Below, in pieces: positions 34,202-44,342 of a DNA stretch of 64,000 nucleotides. The notes below the pieces were generated by a model. The model had not been told where the DNA came from. It ran no database searches and was given only the letters and a program-made list of their open reading frames with translations. The stretch lies in assembly GCF_027789125.1 (NCBI RefSeq), contig NZ_JAQFVF010000014.1, forward strand, positions 1-64,000. The letters run 5' to 3'. The first letter of the stretch is position 1, and each line of letters starts with the position of its first letter. The stretch is from Paenibacillus aestuarii (lineage in GTDB: Bacteria > Bacillota > Bacilli > Paenibacillales > NBRC-103111). Both the position numbers and the translations under genes were made by a program.

Positions 34202-35245
34202 TTAAGCGAGAATCGCTTCTTTCTTCGTATCAAACTTCTTGCCAAGCAGTGGCGCCAGTTTCTCCAGATCGACGAGCAGTTCTGCGAATTGCTCTGGGAA
34301 CAAGGATTGTACGCCATCTCCTGTCATGGAGTTATCCGGATCTGTATGCATTTCGATGATGAGGCCGTCGGCTCCTGCCGCTACGGAAGCTTTGGTCATT
34401 GGCACGACCAGCTCTCGGCGTCCTGTACCATGACTTGGGTCAGAGATAACAGGAAGGTGGCTCAACTGCTTCAGAACCGGAATAGCTGACAAATCGAGCG
34501 TGTTGCGCGTGTATGTTTCAAATGTTCGGATTCCGCGCTCGCACAACATAACATTCGGGTTGCCGCCAGCAAGAATGTACTCCGCTGCATTCAAGAATTC
34601 ATCGTAAGTGGCACTGAATCCGCGCTTGAGCAGGACCGGTGTTTGAATCGAGCCGAGCTTGCGCAGCAAATCAAAGTTTTGCATGTTGCGCGTGCCCACT
34701 TGCAGGATATCTGCGTACTCAGCGCAGACATCGACGTATTCAGGCGTCATCACTTCCGTGATGGTCAGCAGGCCATGCTTCTTGCCGGCTTCCGCCATCA
34801 TCACCAGACCCTCGACGCCAACGCCCTGGAAGCTGTATGGGCCTGTGCGTGGCTTGAAGGCACCACCGCGCAGCACTTGACCGCCAGCTGCCTTAACCAG
34901 ACGGGCAATCTCATCGATCTGCTCCGGAGATTCCACTGCGCAAGGTCCGCCCATCACGACTAGCTGCTCGCCGCCGATCTCCACGCCCTTGATGTTGATG
35001 ACTGTATCGGAAGGATGGAAATCACGGCTTGCCAATTTATAAGACTTCGAAATTTTCACGACTTGCTCGACGCCGGACATTTGGCGGAGGTGCTCAGCCA
35101 ATTTCGGGTCCGCTTGGCCGATGATGCCGATTACCGTGCGATCTTCGCCTTTGGAAACATGTGCCTGCACACCTTGTTTCTCAATATATTGGACGATCTC
35201 TTGAATGCGCTCTTCCGAGGTTTTATTAGATGTAATAACGATCAT
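34202..35245 (-). CDS. aroF: 3-deoxy-7-phosphoheptulonate synthase, type I-beta
   Basis: 347 aa. An N-terminal ferredoxin-like regulatory domain (about 1-70) is followed by a TIM barrel with MGGPCAVES, LRGGAFKPRTGPYSFQG, LQVGTRNMQNFDLL, LLKRGF and ISDPSHGTGRRE. It condenses erythrose 4-phosphate with PEP to open the shikimate pathway. The N-terminal domain type mediates feedback inhibition by aromatic amino acids in Thermotoga-like enzymes (family knowledge). Monocistronic, ATG 35245. Confidence 0.95.
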   Translation of the reverse strand: MIVITSNKTSEERIQEIVQYIEKQGVQAHVSKGEDRTVIGIIGQADPKLAEHLRQMSGVEQVVKISKSYKLASRDFHPSDTVINIKGVEIGGEQLVVMGGPCAVESPEQIDEIARLVKAAGGQVLRGGAFKPRTGPYSFQGVGVEGLVMMAEAGKKHGLLTITEVMTPEYVDVCAEYADILQVGTRNMQNFDLLRKLGSIQTPVLLKRGFSATYDEFLNAAEYILAGGNPNVMLCERGIRTFETYTRNTLDLSAIPVLKQLSHLPVISDPSHGTGRRELVVPMTKASVAAGADGLIIEMHTDPDNSMTGDGVQSLFPEQFAELLVDLEKLAPLLGKKFDTKKEAILA

Positions 35246-35346
35246 GTGTATACACGCTCCTATATAAAAAAGTATAAGTACTTACATGCTTCAACGCTTG
35301 TTTGCTTTTAAGCTTCTACGCTTTTAATCACTAAAGCAAATATACA

Positions 35347-35373
35347 ACGCTTGACGAAGATTCGTCAAGCGTT
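35347..35373 (-). terminator. Hairpin after the DUF2062 gene, possible terminator
   Basis: Perfect 13-bp stem AACGCTTGACGAA / TTCGTCAAGCGTT with a 1-base loop by sequence (3-4 bases in practice). The T-run is weak, so termination is uncertain. Confidence 0.5.
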
Positions 35374-35385
35374 AATTTATTTCAA

Positions 35386-35925
35386 CTATTCATTTGAGTC
35401 GGATGAAACCAATTGCGCCTTGCGAATTCTGCGTTTCTCTTTACGTCGGTTCGTATGATACTTCAGCAGCAACATGACTGGGAAGTATGCGATAATGCCA
35501 AGTACCGTGCCGACAACCATACCGCCTACAATCAAGTCTAATCCGCTTCTAATAATATTGGACAGCATATGCGGCAGGTGATGAATCAGATATATCTTGA
35601 GATGCTTAGGCACGAGCCAGTCGCCCACCTGCTTATTGAGAATAGAAAAAGGAATATAGATCACTTTACCAAAAACAAAACCAATTAAAGCCCCCGGTAA
35701 ATTCGCTCTTAATAAATACACAAGCGGGAATATCAGCACGAATGCGAATCCCGCAGTCGGTAAGGTAAACATCTCAACGGCTAAACCAATCGAGAAGCCT
35801 CGTGCAACTTTGGACGGCCCGCCTTTGGCACGCTGCAACTGCAAATATTTATATTTAAACCAACGCTTAGTGCTGTTCCAGTCGTAGCGGGATTTTCTCG
35901 GTTTCACCTTCTGTGCGCTTTGCAT
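35386..35925 (-). CDS. DUF2062 domain-containing membrane protein
   Basis: 179 aa. Basic N-terminus, then KGGPSKVARGFSIGLAVEMFTLPTAG, which is the DUF2062 signature, and two or three membrane segments ending in a strongly basic tail (NRRKEKRRIRKAQL). Function unknown. It follows ispH by about 40 bases on the same strand and is probably cotranscribed with it. Confidence 0.85.
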   Translation of the reverse strand: MQSAQKVKPRKSRYDWNSTKRWFKYKYLQLQRAKGGPSKVARGFSIGLAVEMFTLPTAGFAFVLIFPLVYLLRANLPGALIGFVFGKVIYIPFSILNKQVGDWLVPKHLKIYLIHHLPHMLSNIIRSGLDLIVGGMVVGTVLGIIAYFPVMLLLKYHTNRRKEKRRIRKAQLVSSDSNE

Positions 35926-35962
35926 CTTAGGTCTCTTCCTATCGAGTGGGATGGTTTAGCAG

Positions 35963-36919
35963 TCACTCACTGCTCGCAGCTTTGGACTTAACAGCCGGAA
36001 TGAGTTTCTTCATATTTATAGTACGTTTTATTTCCCAACTGGTTTCATCTTTTACGTCATAATTCTCTAAATAGGTGATCACTTCTTTGGTGATCGGCGT
36101 AGGCGTTGAAGCACCTGAAGTCACACCGACCTTGCGGACGTTAGCCAGCCATTCTTGCTTCAGTTCCGAAATATCAGCGATTCTGTAAGCCTTAACCCCA
36201 GCAATCTCTTCGGAGACTTGAGCGAGACGATTCGAGTTGTTGCTCTTCGGGTCTCCGACAACAATAACCAGATCCGCTTCTTTCGCTTGCTCTCCAACAG
36301 CCTCTTGTCTGACTTGCGTAGCCAGACAGATTTCATTGTGGATTTCCGCTTTCGGGAAAAGCTCCAATAAGCGGCTCATAATATGTTTGATATCCCACTG
36401 GCTCATGGTCGTCTGGTTCGTAATAATGATGCGCTCCGCCTGAATATTCAGCCGTTCCGCCTCATCGAGCTTCTCAATTAGATGCACCCTTCCCGGTGCG
36501 ACACCGATTGCGCCTTCCGGCTCTGGATGACCTTTCTTGCCGATGTAGATCACATCGTAGCCGTCTGCCACCTTCTCGCGAATGAGGTCGTGTGTCTTCG
36601 TTACGTCCGGACACGTTGCGTCTACGACAGTCAGCCCTTTGTCCCGGGCTCTCCGGCGCACTTCCGGCGAGACGCCGTGAGCGGTAAAGATGACGGTCCC
36701 TTTCTCTACCTGCTCTAAAATTTCGAGTCGGTTCTCCCCATCGAGCGTAATGACGCCTTCATCTTTGAAAAAGTCCGTCACATGCGCGTTATGGACAATC
36801 ATACCTAATATATAGATCGGTCTAGGCAGATCGAGGTTCTTGGCGGTTTGCATCGCTAATGCCATAGCGTCGACTACCCCATAACAATAACCTCTTGGTG
36901 ATATTTTAACAACTTCCAT
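35963..36919 (-). CDS. ispH: 4-hydroxy-3-methylbut-2-enyl diphosphate reductase
   Basis: 4Fe-4S enzyme making IPP and DMAPP at the last MEP-pathway step. Three cluster cysteines are visible: YCYGV (residue 12), VDATCPDV and NEICLATQ. Substrate-binding [17 protein letters not shown] and [10 protein letters not shown] are present. 318 aa from ATG 36919 ([10 protein letters not shown]), chosen over an upstream GTG because AGGTG is 6 bases before it and it matches Bacillus IspH N-termini. Essential gene. Confidence 0.95.
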   Translation of the reverse strand: MEVVKISPRGYCYGVVDAMALAMQTAKNLDLPRPIYILGMIVHNAHVTDFFKDEGVITLDGENRLEILEQVEKGTVIFTAHGVSPEVRRRARDKGLTVVDATCPDVTKTHDLIREKVADGYDVIYIGKKGHPEPEGAIGVAPGRVHLIEKLDEAERLNIQAERIIITNQTTMSQWDIKHIMSRLLELFPKAEIHNEICLATQVRQEAVGEQAKEADLVIVVGDPKSNNSNRLAQVSEEIAGVKAYRIADISELKQEWLANVRKVGVTSGASTPTPITKEVITYLENYDVKDETSWEIKRTINMKKLIPAVKSKAASSE

Positions 36920-36987
36920 TTCTTGCACCTGCCCGAAATAATTATTTGTGAAAAATGTTTGAAAATGTCTTCTTATATTATAACGGA

Positions 36988-38463
36988 TTACACCTGGAGA
37001 GGGAAGTTAGCTGGCAGCCAAATCACAAAGGTACTTCCTTCATCTTTGCGTGTTTTCACTTCAACTGCGCCTCCATGCTCGTCAATGATCCATTTGGCAA
37101 TCGACAGCCCCAACCCCGTTCCACTCGTTTGCCCCCTGGACAAGTCCGCCCGGTAGAAGCGATCAAATATATGAGGAACATCCTCTTTATCCATCCCGAT
37201 GCCCGTATCCGCAATACGGATGCCGATCAAGCCCTCTTGCCGCTCAGCTTCAATGGATACCGTGCCTTCCTTGGTATATTTGAACGCATTTTCAATAAAA
37301 ATGAAGAGCAGCTGCTGCAAGTAATCCCGATTGCCGGTAACAACGGCATTCTCCAGGGCATCCAAGCTGCCCACGTGCCATTCTGCCGTATGCGCCAAAA
37401 ATTGCGCGCGTCTAACCACTTCTTCCACTACCGGCAGCATATCCACCGGCGTCTTCTCCATTACGACGCCCGCATCCGCTCTCGCCAGCGCGAGCAAGTC
37501 GTTCACCAAGCGGCTCATCCGCTGGGCTTCTCCGGCTATGTCATGCATGGCCTCCAAGGACATCTGGATTTGATCGGACGTCGCCAATTGTGCGTTGCCC
37601 GATGTCATTTTCCACATCTTCTCGAGCAAATCCACGTTGCCGCGAATCGTCGTCAGCGGTGTGCGAAGCTCGTGCGATGCGTCGGACACGAAACGGCGCT
37701 GCGCACGGTAAGCATCGTCAAGCTCTGTGTAGGTTACTTGAATGCGGGACAGCATGCTGTTAATCGTGTCGGTCAGCCTGCCGATTTCATCCTGCGGGCC
37801 TTCATACAAGATGCGCTTCTCCAGGTCATCGCCGCTTTCAATTTGGCTGGCAGCTTCGATCACCTGATCGATCGGCTTGAGCGCTTTACGCGCCAGGAAC
37901 CAGCCTAGCGAAGCCGCGACGAAGATCGTCAGAATCGCCCATACAATCAGCGTATACCCCAACATGTCAGAAGTTCTTTCATAGCTGCCAATCGGTACAG
38001 CTGCCTGCAGAATGCCGATAAGCTTGGGTGCGCTCGACGTATCATAGATACCTTGATTGTAGATCAGGATATCTTGGCCGACCACCTTTGTTTTATCGAA
38101 AAAGCCGTCGGTCTGCTGCAGCTTATCTAGTGTCGCTTTCGTGATGGGTAAAGTCACATCATAATTTTGCAAATTCGCTGAACGGTTGTAGCTTTTAAGC
38201 TGAACATTATATAATTGCAAAAACGTGTTCGTCGAATAGATGTCGCGGCTTACAAGCTCCAAGTCAATGACAAGCCCTTTTTGCGATAGGGCAATACTTT
38301 TTTGAACGCGCGAGTAAGTGTCCTCTGCATTTCTTTGCAATTCCTGACGCACTTGGTCATAAAGAAAATAGTTCAACAGAAAATACAAAACAATCCCGAA
38401 CAACAGCATTGTCAGCGCCAATATGCCGGAGTACCAAAGCGTTAGTCGGAGGCGAAGAGACAT
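36988..38463 (-). CDS. HAMP-domain sensor histidine kinase
   Basis: 491 aa. TM1 ([19 protein letters not shown]), extracellular sensor of about 150 residues, TM2 ([20 protein letters not shown]), HAMP ([20 protein letters not shown]), HisKA with phospho-His in [15 protein letters not shown], and HATPase motifs N-box, DTGIGM and GTGLGLSI. Starts 2 bases after the response regulator gene. With the upstream htrA it forms an envelope-stress-type cluster. Confidence 0.93.
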   Translation of the reverse strand: MSLRLRLTLWYSGILALTMLLFGIVLYFLLNYFLYDQVRQELQRNAEDTYSRVQKSIALSQKGLVIDLELVSRDIYSTNTFLQLYNVQLKSYNRSANLQNYDVTLPITKATLDKLQQTDGFFDKTKVVGQDILIYNQGIYDTSSAPKLIGILQAAVPIGSYERTSDMLGYTLIVWAILTIFVAASLGWFLARKALKPIDQVIEAASQIESGDDLEKRILYEGPQDEIGRLTDTINSMLSRIQVTYTELDDAYRAQRRFVSDASHELRTPLTTIRGNVDLLEKMWKMTSGNAQLATSDQIQMSLEAMHDIAGEAQRMSRLVNDLLALARADAGVVMEKTPVDMLPVVEEVVRRAQFLAHTAEWHVGSLDALENAVVTGNRDYLQQLLFIFIENAFKYTKEGTVSIEAERQEGLIGIRIADTGIGMDKEDVPHIFDRFYRADLSRGQTSGTGLGLSIAKWIIDEHGGAVEVKTRKDEGSTFVIWLPANFPLQV

Positions 38464-38465
38464 GA

Positions 38466-39155
38466 TTACGAATCTCCTCTCAGCACATACCCCGCTCCCC
38501 GTACGGTTTGGATCAGGCGTTTATGTCCATGCTCCTCGGTCTTCTGACGCAGCAGAGCGATGTACACCTCAAGCACATTGGACTCTCCACTGTAATCGTA
38601 TCCCCAGATTTTTTCCATAATGACATCACGGGAAAGCACCCGCTTCGGATTTAACATAAACAAATGCAGCAAATCAAACTCTTTGGTCGTAAGCTCGACC
38701 AACTTGTCCTCTCTAAACACTTCACGCGTATCCAAATCAAGCGTAAGATCCTCGTAATGCAGCCGGTTCGTCGGCTGTTCAGGACGCTCTGCTTTGCGGC
38801 GCAGCAGGACGCGCACCCGCGCAAGCAGCTCTTCGAGCGCAAACGGCTTGACCAAATAATCGTCGGCGCCAAGATCCAACCCCTTCACGCGATCGCTAAT
38901 CTCATCCTTCGCCGTCAGCATAAGAATCGGCACTTCGCTCCCGCTTTCACGAACCCGGCGCACGACTTCCCAGCCATCGATCTGCGGCATCATCACATCA
39001 AGAATCAGCAGATCAGGGTCACTGCTCATCATCTGTTTCAGCCCTTCCGCTCCGTTACCCGCGGTATGAACCGAATACCCTTCGAAAGCCAAGCCTCTTC
39101 TCAGCATGGAAGTAATTTTGTCATCGTCATCTATCACCAAAATTTGTTCTCTCAT
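38466..39155 (-). CDS. OmpR-family response regulator
   Basis: 229 aa. Receiver with IDDDD acidic pocket, phospho-Asp in LLILDVMMPQIDGWE, and conserved Lys in DDYLVKPFALEEL. The C-terminal winged helix has LTTKEFDLLHLFMLNPKRVLS and TVRGAGYVLRG. Cognate to the HAMP kinase. It lies downstream of htrA after that gene's terminator, so it has its own promoter or receives read-through. Confidence 0.93.
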   Translation of the reverse strand: MREQILVIDDDDKITSMLRRGLAFEGYSVHTAGNGAEGLKQMMSSDPDLLILDVMMPQIDGWEVVRRVRESGSEVPILMLTAKDEISDRVKGLDLGADDYLVKPFALEELLARVRVLLRRKAERPEQPTNRLHYEDLTLDLDTREVFREDKLVELTTKEFDLLHLFMLNPKRVLSRDVIMEKIWGYDYSGESNVLEVYIALLRQKTEEHGHKRLIQTVRGAGYVLRGDS

Positions 39156-39203
39156 CTCACATCCACCTCTCTTTTACCATTGTAACAAAAAATGGGTTGA
39201 AGC

Positions 39204-39249
39204 AAAAAGAAGCGGAGCCTGCAAGCTTGCGGCTGCGGGACTCCACTTC
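39204..39249 (-). terminator. Terminator of htrA
   Basis: GAAGTGGAG...CTCCGCTTC outer stem with an inner GC-rich part, followed on the minus strand by TTTTT. Confidence 0.8.
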
Positions 39250-39273
39250 CTTGTATCACTTATGAACGACTTC

Positions 39274-40845
39274 TTACTTATTCGCCGTTTCGGTCAGCGT
39301 GTTTTTGTCACCGACAGTTACAGGTATTTCTGTGCGTTTACCGTCACGGATAACACCCAGCGTCACTTTGTCGCCGACTTTAGCCGCTTGAACCTTTGTG
39401 ATCAACTCTTGCGAGTTCTTCACTTTCGCACCGTTGATATCTACAATCACGTCGTATTGACGCAGACCTGCTTGGAATGCCGGGCTCTTACGTTGAACGC
39501 TGCCTACTAAAGCACCATCTGTATTGGACAGCTTCAATTCACTAACCCAATCTTTACCAATATCCTGCAACCCTACACCCAAATATGGAACAGGCTCTTT
39601 CGGAATTTGTACGTTGTTCTTCAAGTTCTCAAGAACAGAAGAGATCGTGCTTGTCGGGATGGCGAAGCCAATACCTTGAGCTTGCGAGCTTACTGCTGTG
39701 TTAATACCGATAACTTCACCGTTCAAGTTGAGCAGCGGTCCGCCGGAGTTACCAGGGTTAATGGAAGCATCCGTTTGCAGCAAGTGCTTATATTCGCGAG
39801 TGCCTTTGGAATCCGGGATGCTGATCGGACGTTCCTTCGCACTAAGTACACCAACCGTTACTGTATGATCAAAACCGTACGGGTTACCAATGGCTACAAC
39901 CCAGTCGCCAACATTCACATCCTCAGCTTTGCCAAGCGGAAGAATTGGGAAATCTTTATCGCCTTCAATTTTCAGAACGGCCAAGTCCAGATCATAGCTG
40001 GTGCCCAGCACTTTAGCTGTGTAAGGTTTATCGGTGCCTTGAACGGTAACTTGAACTTGGTCCGCACCGTCGATCACGTGTTCATTCGTTAGGATGTAAC
40101 CGGTTTTCTCGAAAATAAATCCAGTCCCCATGCCCGCGGCTTGCAAGTCTCCGTCGCCGGAATCTCCTTGGCCTTGATTCGGGGCTGCACTGCCACCGCC
40201 GTTATCGCCAAAAAATTGACGGAAGAACGGATCATCGAACAAGGAATTGCCGCCGCGCGTGGACTGCTTGGTCTTCACAAGAGATTCGACCTTCACGATG
40301 GCAGGCCCAGCGTTTTGCGCGATTTCCGAAATATTATTCGGGCGGGCCACATCAAGTCCAACGTTCTTGACTTCACCGTTGCTACCGGAGCTCTTTGTCG
40401 TGGTCGAAGCGGCGGAGGAGCTACCCGAGCCCAGCGGCTGATTGCCTCCAGTGAAAAGGTTCATCTTGTCTGCGCTGAACATCAGGCCGCCTACGACCAA
40501 AGCGCCAGCCAAGAAGGCTGCGAACATGCTCTTCGCTGTGGAGCGCTTCTTCGCTTTCTGATCCCAAGGTCCGCTTGGGCCTTGTTGTCCGCCATCGGAT
40601 TGGAAGCTGAACGGACGCAAGTTCTTAGGTGGCGTCACTTCTACACTCGACGTTCCTTCCGAACTGGAAGCCGAAGTCGTGAGTGAATCGGGCTGGTTAT
40701 TGTCTTGAAAGGCTGATTTGTAAGGACCGTAAGAATAGTAGTAAGACTGTCTCTCTTGCTGTTCATGCCCTTGCGATGGTTTATCGCTATTATCATTGTT
40801 CTGCGGCTTGTAGAAGTCGCTGTAATCTTTCTTGTTATCGTCCAT
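39274..40845 (-). CDS. HtrA/DegP-type membrane-anchored serine protease
   Basis: 523 aa. Long polar cytoplasmic N-terminus, one membrane segment (MFAAFLAGALVVGGLMFSA), linker, trypsin-like domain with His in TNEHVIDG, Asp in YDLDLAVLKIEG and Ser in NPGNSGGPLLN, then one PDZ domain (PYLGVGLQDIG...KSPAFQAGLRQYDVIVDING). It degrades misfolded proteins at the membrane surface. The start is ATG 40845 with GGAGGTAAG upstream; the frame is open to 40890 without a ribosome site. The adjacent two-component pair suggests stress control, as in CssRS or MprAB loci. Confidence 0.94.
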   Translation of the reverse strand: MDDNKKDYSDFYKPQNNDNSDKPSQGHEQQERQSYYYSYGPYKSAFQDNNQPDSLTTSASSSEGTSSVEVTPPKNLRPFSFQSDGGQQGPSGPWDQKAKKRSTAKSMFAAFLAGALVVGGLMFSADKMNLFTGGNQPLGSGSSSAASTTTKSSGSNGEVKNVGLDVARPNNISEIAQNAGPAIVKVESLVKTKQSTRGGNSLFDDPFFRQFFGDNGGGSAAPNQGQGDSGDGDLQAAGMGTGFIFEKTGYILTNEHVIDGADQVQVTVQGTDKPYTAKVLGTSYDLDLAVLKIEGDKDFPILPLGKAEDVNVGDWVVAIGNPYGFDHTVTVGVLSAKERPISIPDSKGTREYKHLLQTDASINPGNSGGPLLNLNGEVIGINTAVSSQAQGIGFAIPTSTISSVLENLKNNVQIPKEPVPYLGVGLQDIGKDWVSELKLSNTDGALVGSVQRKSPAFQAGLRQYDVIVDINGAKVKNSQELITKVQAAKVGDKVTLGVIRDGKRTEIPVTVGDKNTLTETANK

Positions 40846-41033
40846 GTTTCTTACCTCCACATTATCGGTTGTCGAATACGTTGTATGCATGGGTATTTTA
40901 ATAAATTTTAGTAGGTCACGCTGTCTATAGTCCTATCATGCACCCACAACCTTAAATCAATATTAAAAAACAATAAAATGGAGGTAAAAAAGCGTTTTTA
41001 TGCGGTTTTAATAGAACATTCGTGGTGACCTTA

Positions 41034-41447
41034 TCATTGAATCCAGGCTTGTTCGACTTGCTTCAGCACCTCGGACGCCTGATTGACCCATTTGTCATCC
41101 ACCTGCGCATCCGGGTCCACCGGCGATTGGAATTGGTCCACTAATGCACCGTAGGTCTCGGCCTCAGCCCCTGTACTTAACCCTTCATTGTAAAGATGCT
41201 TCAGGACAAACGGAGCCCCCAGCTGGACAATGGCATCCGTCGCCTCGGTATCGCCTTCAATCCTTCCCGTCACCACCTGAAAAGGAATACGCAGCCAAAC
41301 CTTATTAGCATCATCTAAGGCCCTGTCAAAATATCCATGGTCATACTCCCAATTGCCGCCCAGGGAGAATTCGAATTCATGCAAGTGATCACGCACACTG
41401 TCAAAAGACTCCTTCACCTGCGTTATGGATGATGATAGTGTTTTCAT
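41034..41447 (-). CDS. YugN-like family protein
   Basis: 137 aa from ATG 41447 (AGGAG 8 bases upstream). Central sequence GGNWEYDHGYFDRALDD followed by WLRIPFQVVTGRIE and LGAPFVLKHLYNEG matches the YugN-like family of Bacilli. No signal or membrane segment. Function unknown. Stands alone between htrA and the lia genes. Confidence 0.72.
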   Translation of the reverse strand: MKTLSSSITQVKESFDSVRDHLHEFEFSLGGNWEYDHGYFDRALDDANKVWLRIPFQVVTGRIEGDTEATDAIVQLGAPFVLKHLYNEGLSTGAEAETYGALVDQFQSPVDPDAQVDDKWVNQASEVLKQVEQAWIQ

Positions 41448-41534
41448 AGCAGACACTCCTTAGGCGTTCGTAATGTTGTACTTACCCATAGAGTGTGCCA
41501 AATTGTTGTTTTTATGTGCGGTTATTCCCTGTTC

Positions 41535-42191
41535 TTAAACCCAACCTTTGCGATGGGCATAGATGGCTAGCTGTGTCCGGTCCTCCAGCTCACATTTCAT
41601 CAACAAATTGCTGACATGCGTTTTGACCGTTTTGATGCTGATGAACAGCTCTTCCGAAATCTCTTTATTGCTCTTCCCATCGGCAATGAGAAGCAGCACT
41701 TCCTTCTCGCGGCTTGTCAGGCCGTCTTCCTCCGGCGCCGCATTGCGTTGGCGGATGCCTCTGGTGAGGGCCAGCGATACTTCCGAGTTCATCACAGGCA
41801 TGCCGCGGTAAGCGCTTTGAATCGCATGAATAAGCTGGTCGGATGAGACGGTCTTGAGCATATAGCTAATCGCTCCCGATTCGACAGCCTCCACCACTTT
41901 GGCTTCTTCCAAAAAGCTGGTCAGCATAATGATCCGCACCTCGGGATACTTCTCGCTAATCGCCTTCGTTGCTGAGATCCCATCCATGACAGGCATGGTC
42001 AGATCCATCAAAATCACATCGGGGAAAGCGGCGTTCGATGTACGGAGCTGCTCCAATCGATCACATGCGTCCTTCCCGTTACCCGCTTCCTCGATGACTT
42101 CCATGTCTGGCTCCAAAGAAATATACGTCCGCAGTCCAACCCGGACCATATCATGATCATCGACAATCATTACTTTGATCGTTGTGCTCAT
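41535..42191 (-). CDS. liaR: LiaR-like response regulator (NarL/LuxR family)
   Basis: 218 aa. Receiver with DDHDMVR and phospho-Asp in VILMDLTMPVMDGI; C-terminal LuxR helix-turn-helix LTSREKEVLLLIADGKSNKE...ISIKTVKTHVSNLL. One base separates it from the liaS gene. In Bacillus LiaR activates liaIH and its own operon on cell-wall antibiotic stress; no liaI or liaH gene is next to it here. Confidence 0.9.
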   Translation of the reverse strand: MSTTIKVMIVDDHDMVRVGLRTYISLEPDMEVIEEAGNGKDACDRLEQLRTSNAAFPDVILMDLTMPVMDGISATKAISEKYPEVRIIMLTSFLEEAKVVEAVESGAISYMLKTVSSDQLIHAIQSAYRGMPVMNSEVSLALTRGIRQRNAAPEEDGLTSREKEVLLLIADGKSNKEISEELFISIKTVKTHVSNLLMKCELEDRTQLAIYAHRKGWV

Positions 42192-42192
42192 C

Positions 42193-43260
42193 CTATTCTT
42201 CCTCCTTAACCGACGTAGGCGCTAATGTCTGTTCCGCAAAGCGCGGAATTTTAACCCGAACACGCGTTCCCAGCCCTATTTTGCTATCGATTTCTACTTG
42301 ACCGCCTAGCTTCTGCGCCCGTTCTCTCATGGTCGATAGCCCGTGAGAGGCTGAGGGGATGTCGCTGCGCTCGAAGCCTTGGCCATCATCCTGCAGTTGG
42401 AGCACATACTGGTGCTCCCGCTCATATATCGCCAGCCGCACTTGCGTCGCCGACGCATGCTTCACCACATTGGCGAGCCCTTCCTGGATAATGAGAAAAA
42501 ACTGATGCTCGATCGCCTCCGACATCGCCCCGCCGACCATAACATCAAGCTGGCCCTGGAGCTCATGGGTTCGGCAGTATTCCGGAAACCATTTCTCCAG
42601 AGCTTCTTGCAGGCTCATGTCATTCAGTTCGATCGGTCTTAGCTGCGAAATTAAGCCGCGCATCTGCTTCTGCGCATGATGGGACATTTGAATAAGCTGA
42701 TTCATCATGCCCGCGGCAGCGTCAGGGTTTCTTTCCAAAATTTTAGGCAAGGAAGAGGCTGACATATGAATCGCGAACAGCTCCTGGCTCACCGTATCGT
42801 GCAGGTCTCGGGCAAGTCGGCGCCTTTCCTCCATCACCGCAACTTCGGTCAGCTCTTGATCGCGGATCGCTTCCGCTTCACCCAGCTTCTGAAGCAGCTG
42901 GACGCGTTCTTCGATGGCTGAAGCCATCGTATTGAAAGCATCGTAGAGATATAAAAAGGGCTCCACCGGCTCGATCTCAATCCTGCTGGAGAAGTTGCCT
43001 TTAGAAATTTCAAGCATCGCCAGATGCAGCTCGTCAACTTTGCGCTGCCATCTTTTGGTCGCGACATATCCGACTGAAAGACATACCGCGATAACCGCGA
43101 TAATGAACCACAACCGGAATTCCCATGAAGTCAGCGCTTCTTGGAAGTATTCGAGCACGATGTAAAAGCTGGAAGCACTAATAATGCTGGAGATGAGAAA
43201 ATAATTCAGCAGCTGCCATTTCATATTAAATGCGCGCAATTTATACATACGGCTTCTCAA
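42193..43260 (-). CDS. liaS: LiaS-like sensor histidine kinase
   Basis: 355 aa intramembrane-sensing kinase. Two membrane segments enclose only a short outside loop (residues about 15-70). HAMP follows, then HisKA_3 with phospho-His in RRRLARDLHDTVSQELF and a HATPase domain (HGLSTMRERAQKLGG). The start TTG 43260 overlaps the liaF stop by 4 bases (TTGA); ATG 43248 is an alternative. Works with LiaF (inhibitor) and LiaR. Confidence 0.9.
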   Translation of the reverse strand: MRSRMYKLRAFNMKWQLLNYFLISSIISASSFYIVLEYFQEALTSWEFRLWFIIAVIAVCLSVGYVATKRWQRKVDELHLAMLEISKGNFSSRIEIEPVEPFLYLYDAFNTMASAIEERVQLLQKLGEAEAIRDQELTEVAVMEERRRLARDLHDTVSQELFAIHMSASSLPKILERNPDAAAGMMNQLIQMSHHAQKQMRGLISQLRPIELNDMSLQEALEKWFPEYCRTHELQGQLDVMVGGAMSEAIEHQFFLIIQEGLANVVKHASATQVRLAIYEREHQYVLQLQDDGQGFERSDIPSASHGLSTMRERAQKLGGQVEIDSKIGLGTRVRVKIPRFAEQTLAPTSVKEEE

Positions 43261-44342
43261 CCTATCCTTTTAATGGTGACATCTCCGATAAACATGCTTG
43301 TCGTAACGACCAGCTTGCGTTCCGCTTCCTCATAATGGGAGGTTTGCGTTCTCACGCTGCGCAGGAAGCCGCTCTCACGACGATCCAACACCTTCATATC
43401 GCCAATAAACGAACTCGCCATGACGCGAACTTCCACATCGATATCGTTAGGGATAAAGATTTTGACATCTCCAATAAATGCCGTCACTTGAATCGGTGTC
43501 TCACCTACTGGAATTACAGCACTGGTCAGATCAATGACCGAGTCGCCGATAAAATGGGAGATTTGGACAGGCTTCAGCTCCCAAGGGTCTTGGCCTAAAT
43601 GCACGTCGCCAATGAAGCCGTGGCGGTGCACGACATCGCCGCCATCGAAATTCCGAACAAAGTCATGATAATGATGCTTATGCTCATGGCGTATATGAGG
43701 TCTTCGCAGCGGTGTCTCGAACTTCGCAGAGGGCTCCGGCTGAGCAGGCTGTGCAGGTTCGTCCCACGGTGCGCGAAGCTTCTCCGCACCAAACTCCCCG
43801 TGAATATCCTTGAGCACCGCCTTCTCGTCTTCGCTAAGCTCGCGCTTCTCATCTTCAGCCGGCGTTTTCTGCTCTTTCCGCTCCAAGCCGCTCCAATCTG
43901 CATGCTGCCAGTGATTGCTGAATTTGTTATGCATCTCGCGTTTGAAAGCGCGCTTCGCCTCTCTAGCGCGCAGCTTCGCTTCCCATTCCGCTTCATTACG
44001 CCGCGGCCTGAAGATAACGCCAAGCCCAAACAGGATGAGCGCCACCGGCCATAAATATTGAAACATCTCGCTGATGGACAAATGGGTTAGCTGCAAATTT
44101 TTCAATAGAAATATCGTGCCTACTGCACCCAGGATCAGCCCCCATATGGATCCGCCCCAGTGATGCTTGCGCTGAAAGAAAAAACTGCCCAATCCATAAA
44201 CAATGAGGATAGCGGGCCAATACGTAGTAAATAAATAGGCAATATCGATATGAATCAATCCCATCTGATCCAGCAGGAAGAACACACCTGCCGCGACGAG
44301 CACCAGCCCCCAGATCACGCGCCCGAATATATGCGAGTTCAT
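43257..44342 (-). CDS. liaF: LiaF-like cell wall stress regulator
   Basis: 361 aa. Four N-terminal membrane segments in two hairpins (IWGLVLVAAGVFFLLDQMG, TYWPAILIVYGLGSFFF and repeats), a charged linker, then the C-terminal LiaF domain with repeated FIGDV/FIGDM/FIGDS strands (beta-solenoid-like). In Bacillus LiaF holds LiaS inactive without stress. ATG 44342 is chosen because GGAGG lies 7 bases upstream; the frame opens at 44357. First gene of liaFSR. Confidence 0.9.
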   Translation of the reverse strand: MNSHIFGRVIWGLVLVAAGVFFLLDQMGLIHIDIAYLFTTYWPAILIVYGLGSFFFQRKHHWGGSIWGLILGAVGTIFLLKNLQLTHLSISEMFQYLWPVALILFGLGVIFRPRRNEAEWEAKLRAREAKRAFKREMHNKFSNHWQHADWSGLERKEQKTPAEDEKRELSEDEKAVLKDIHGEFGAEKLRAPWDEPAQPAQPEPSAKFETPLRRPHIRHEHKHHYHDFVRNFDGGDVVHRHGFIGDVHLGQDPWELKPVQISHFIGDSVIDLTSAVIPVGETPIQVTAFIGDVKIFIPNDIDVEVRVMASSFIGDMKVLDRRESGFLRSVRTQTSHYEEAERKLVVTTSMFIGDVTIKRIG

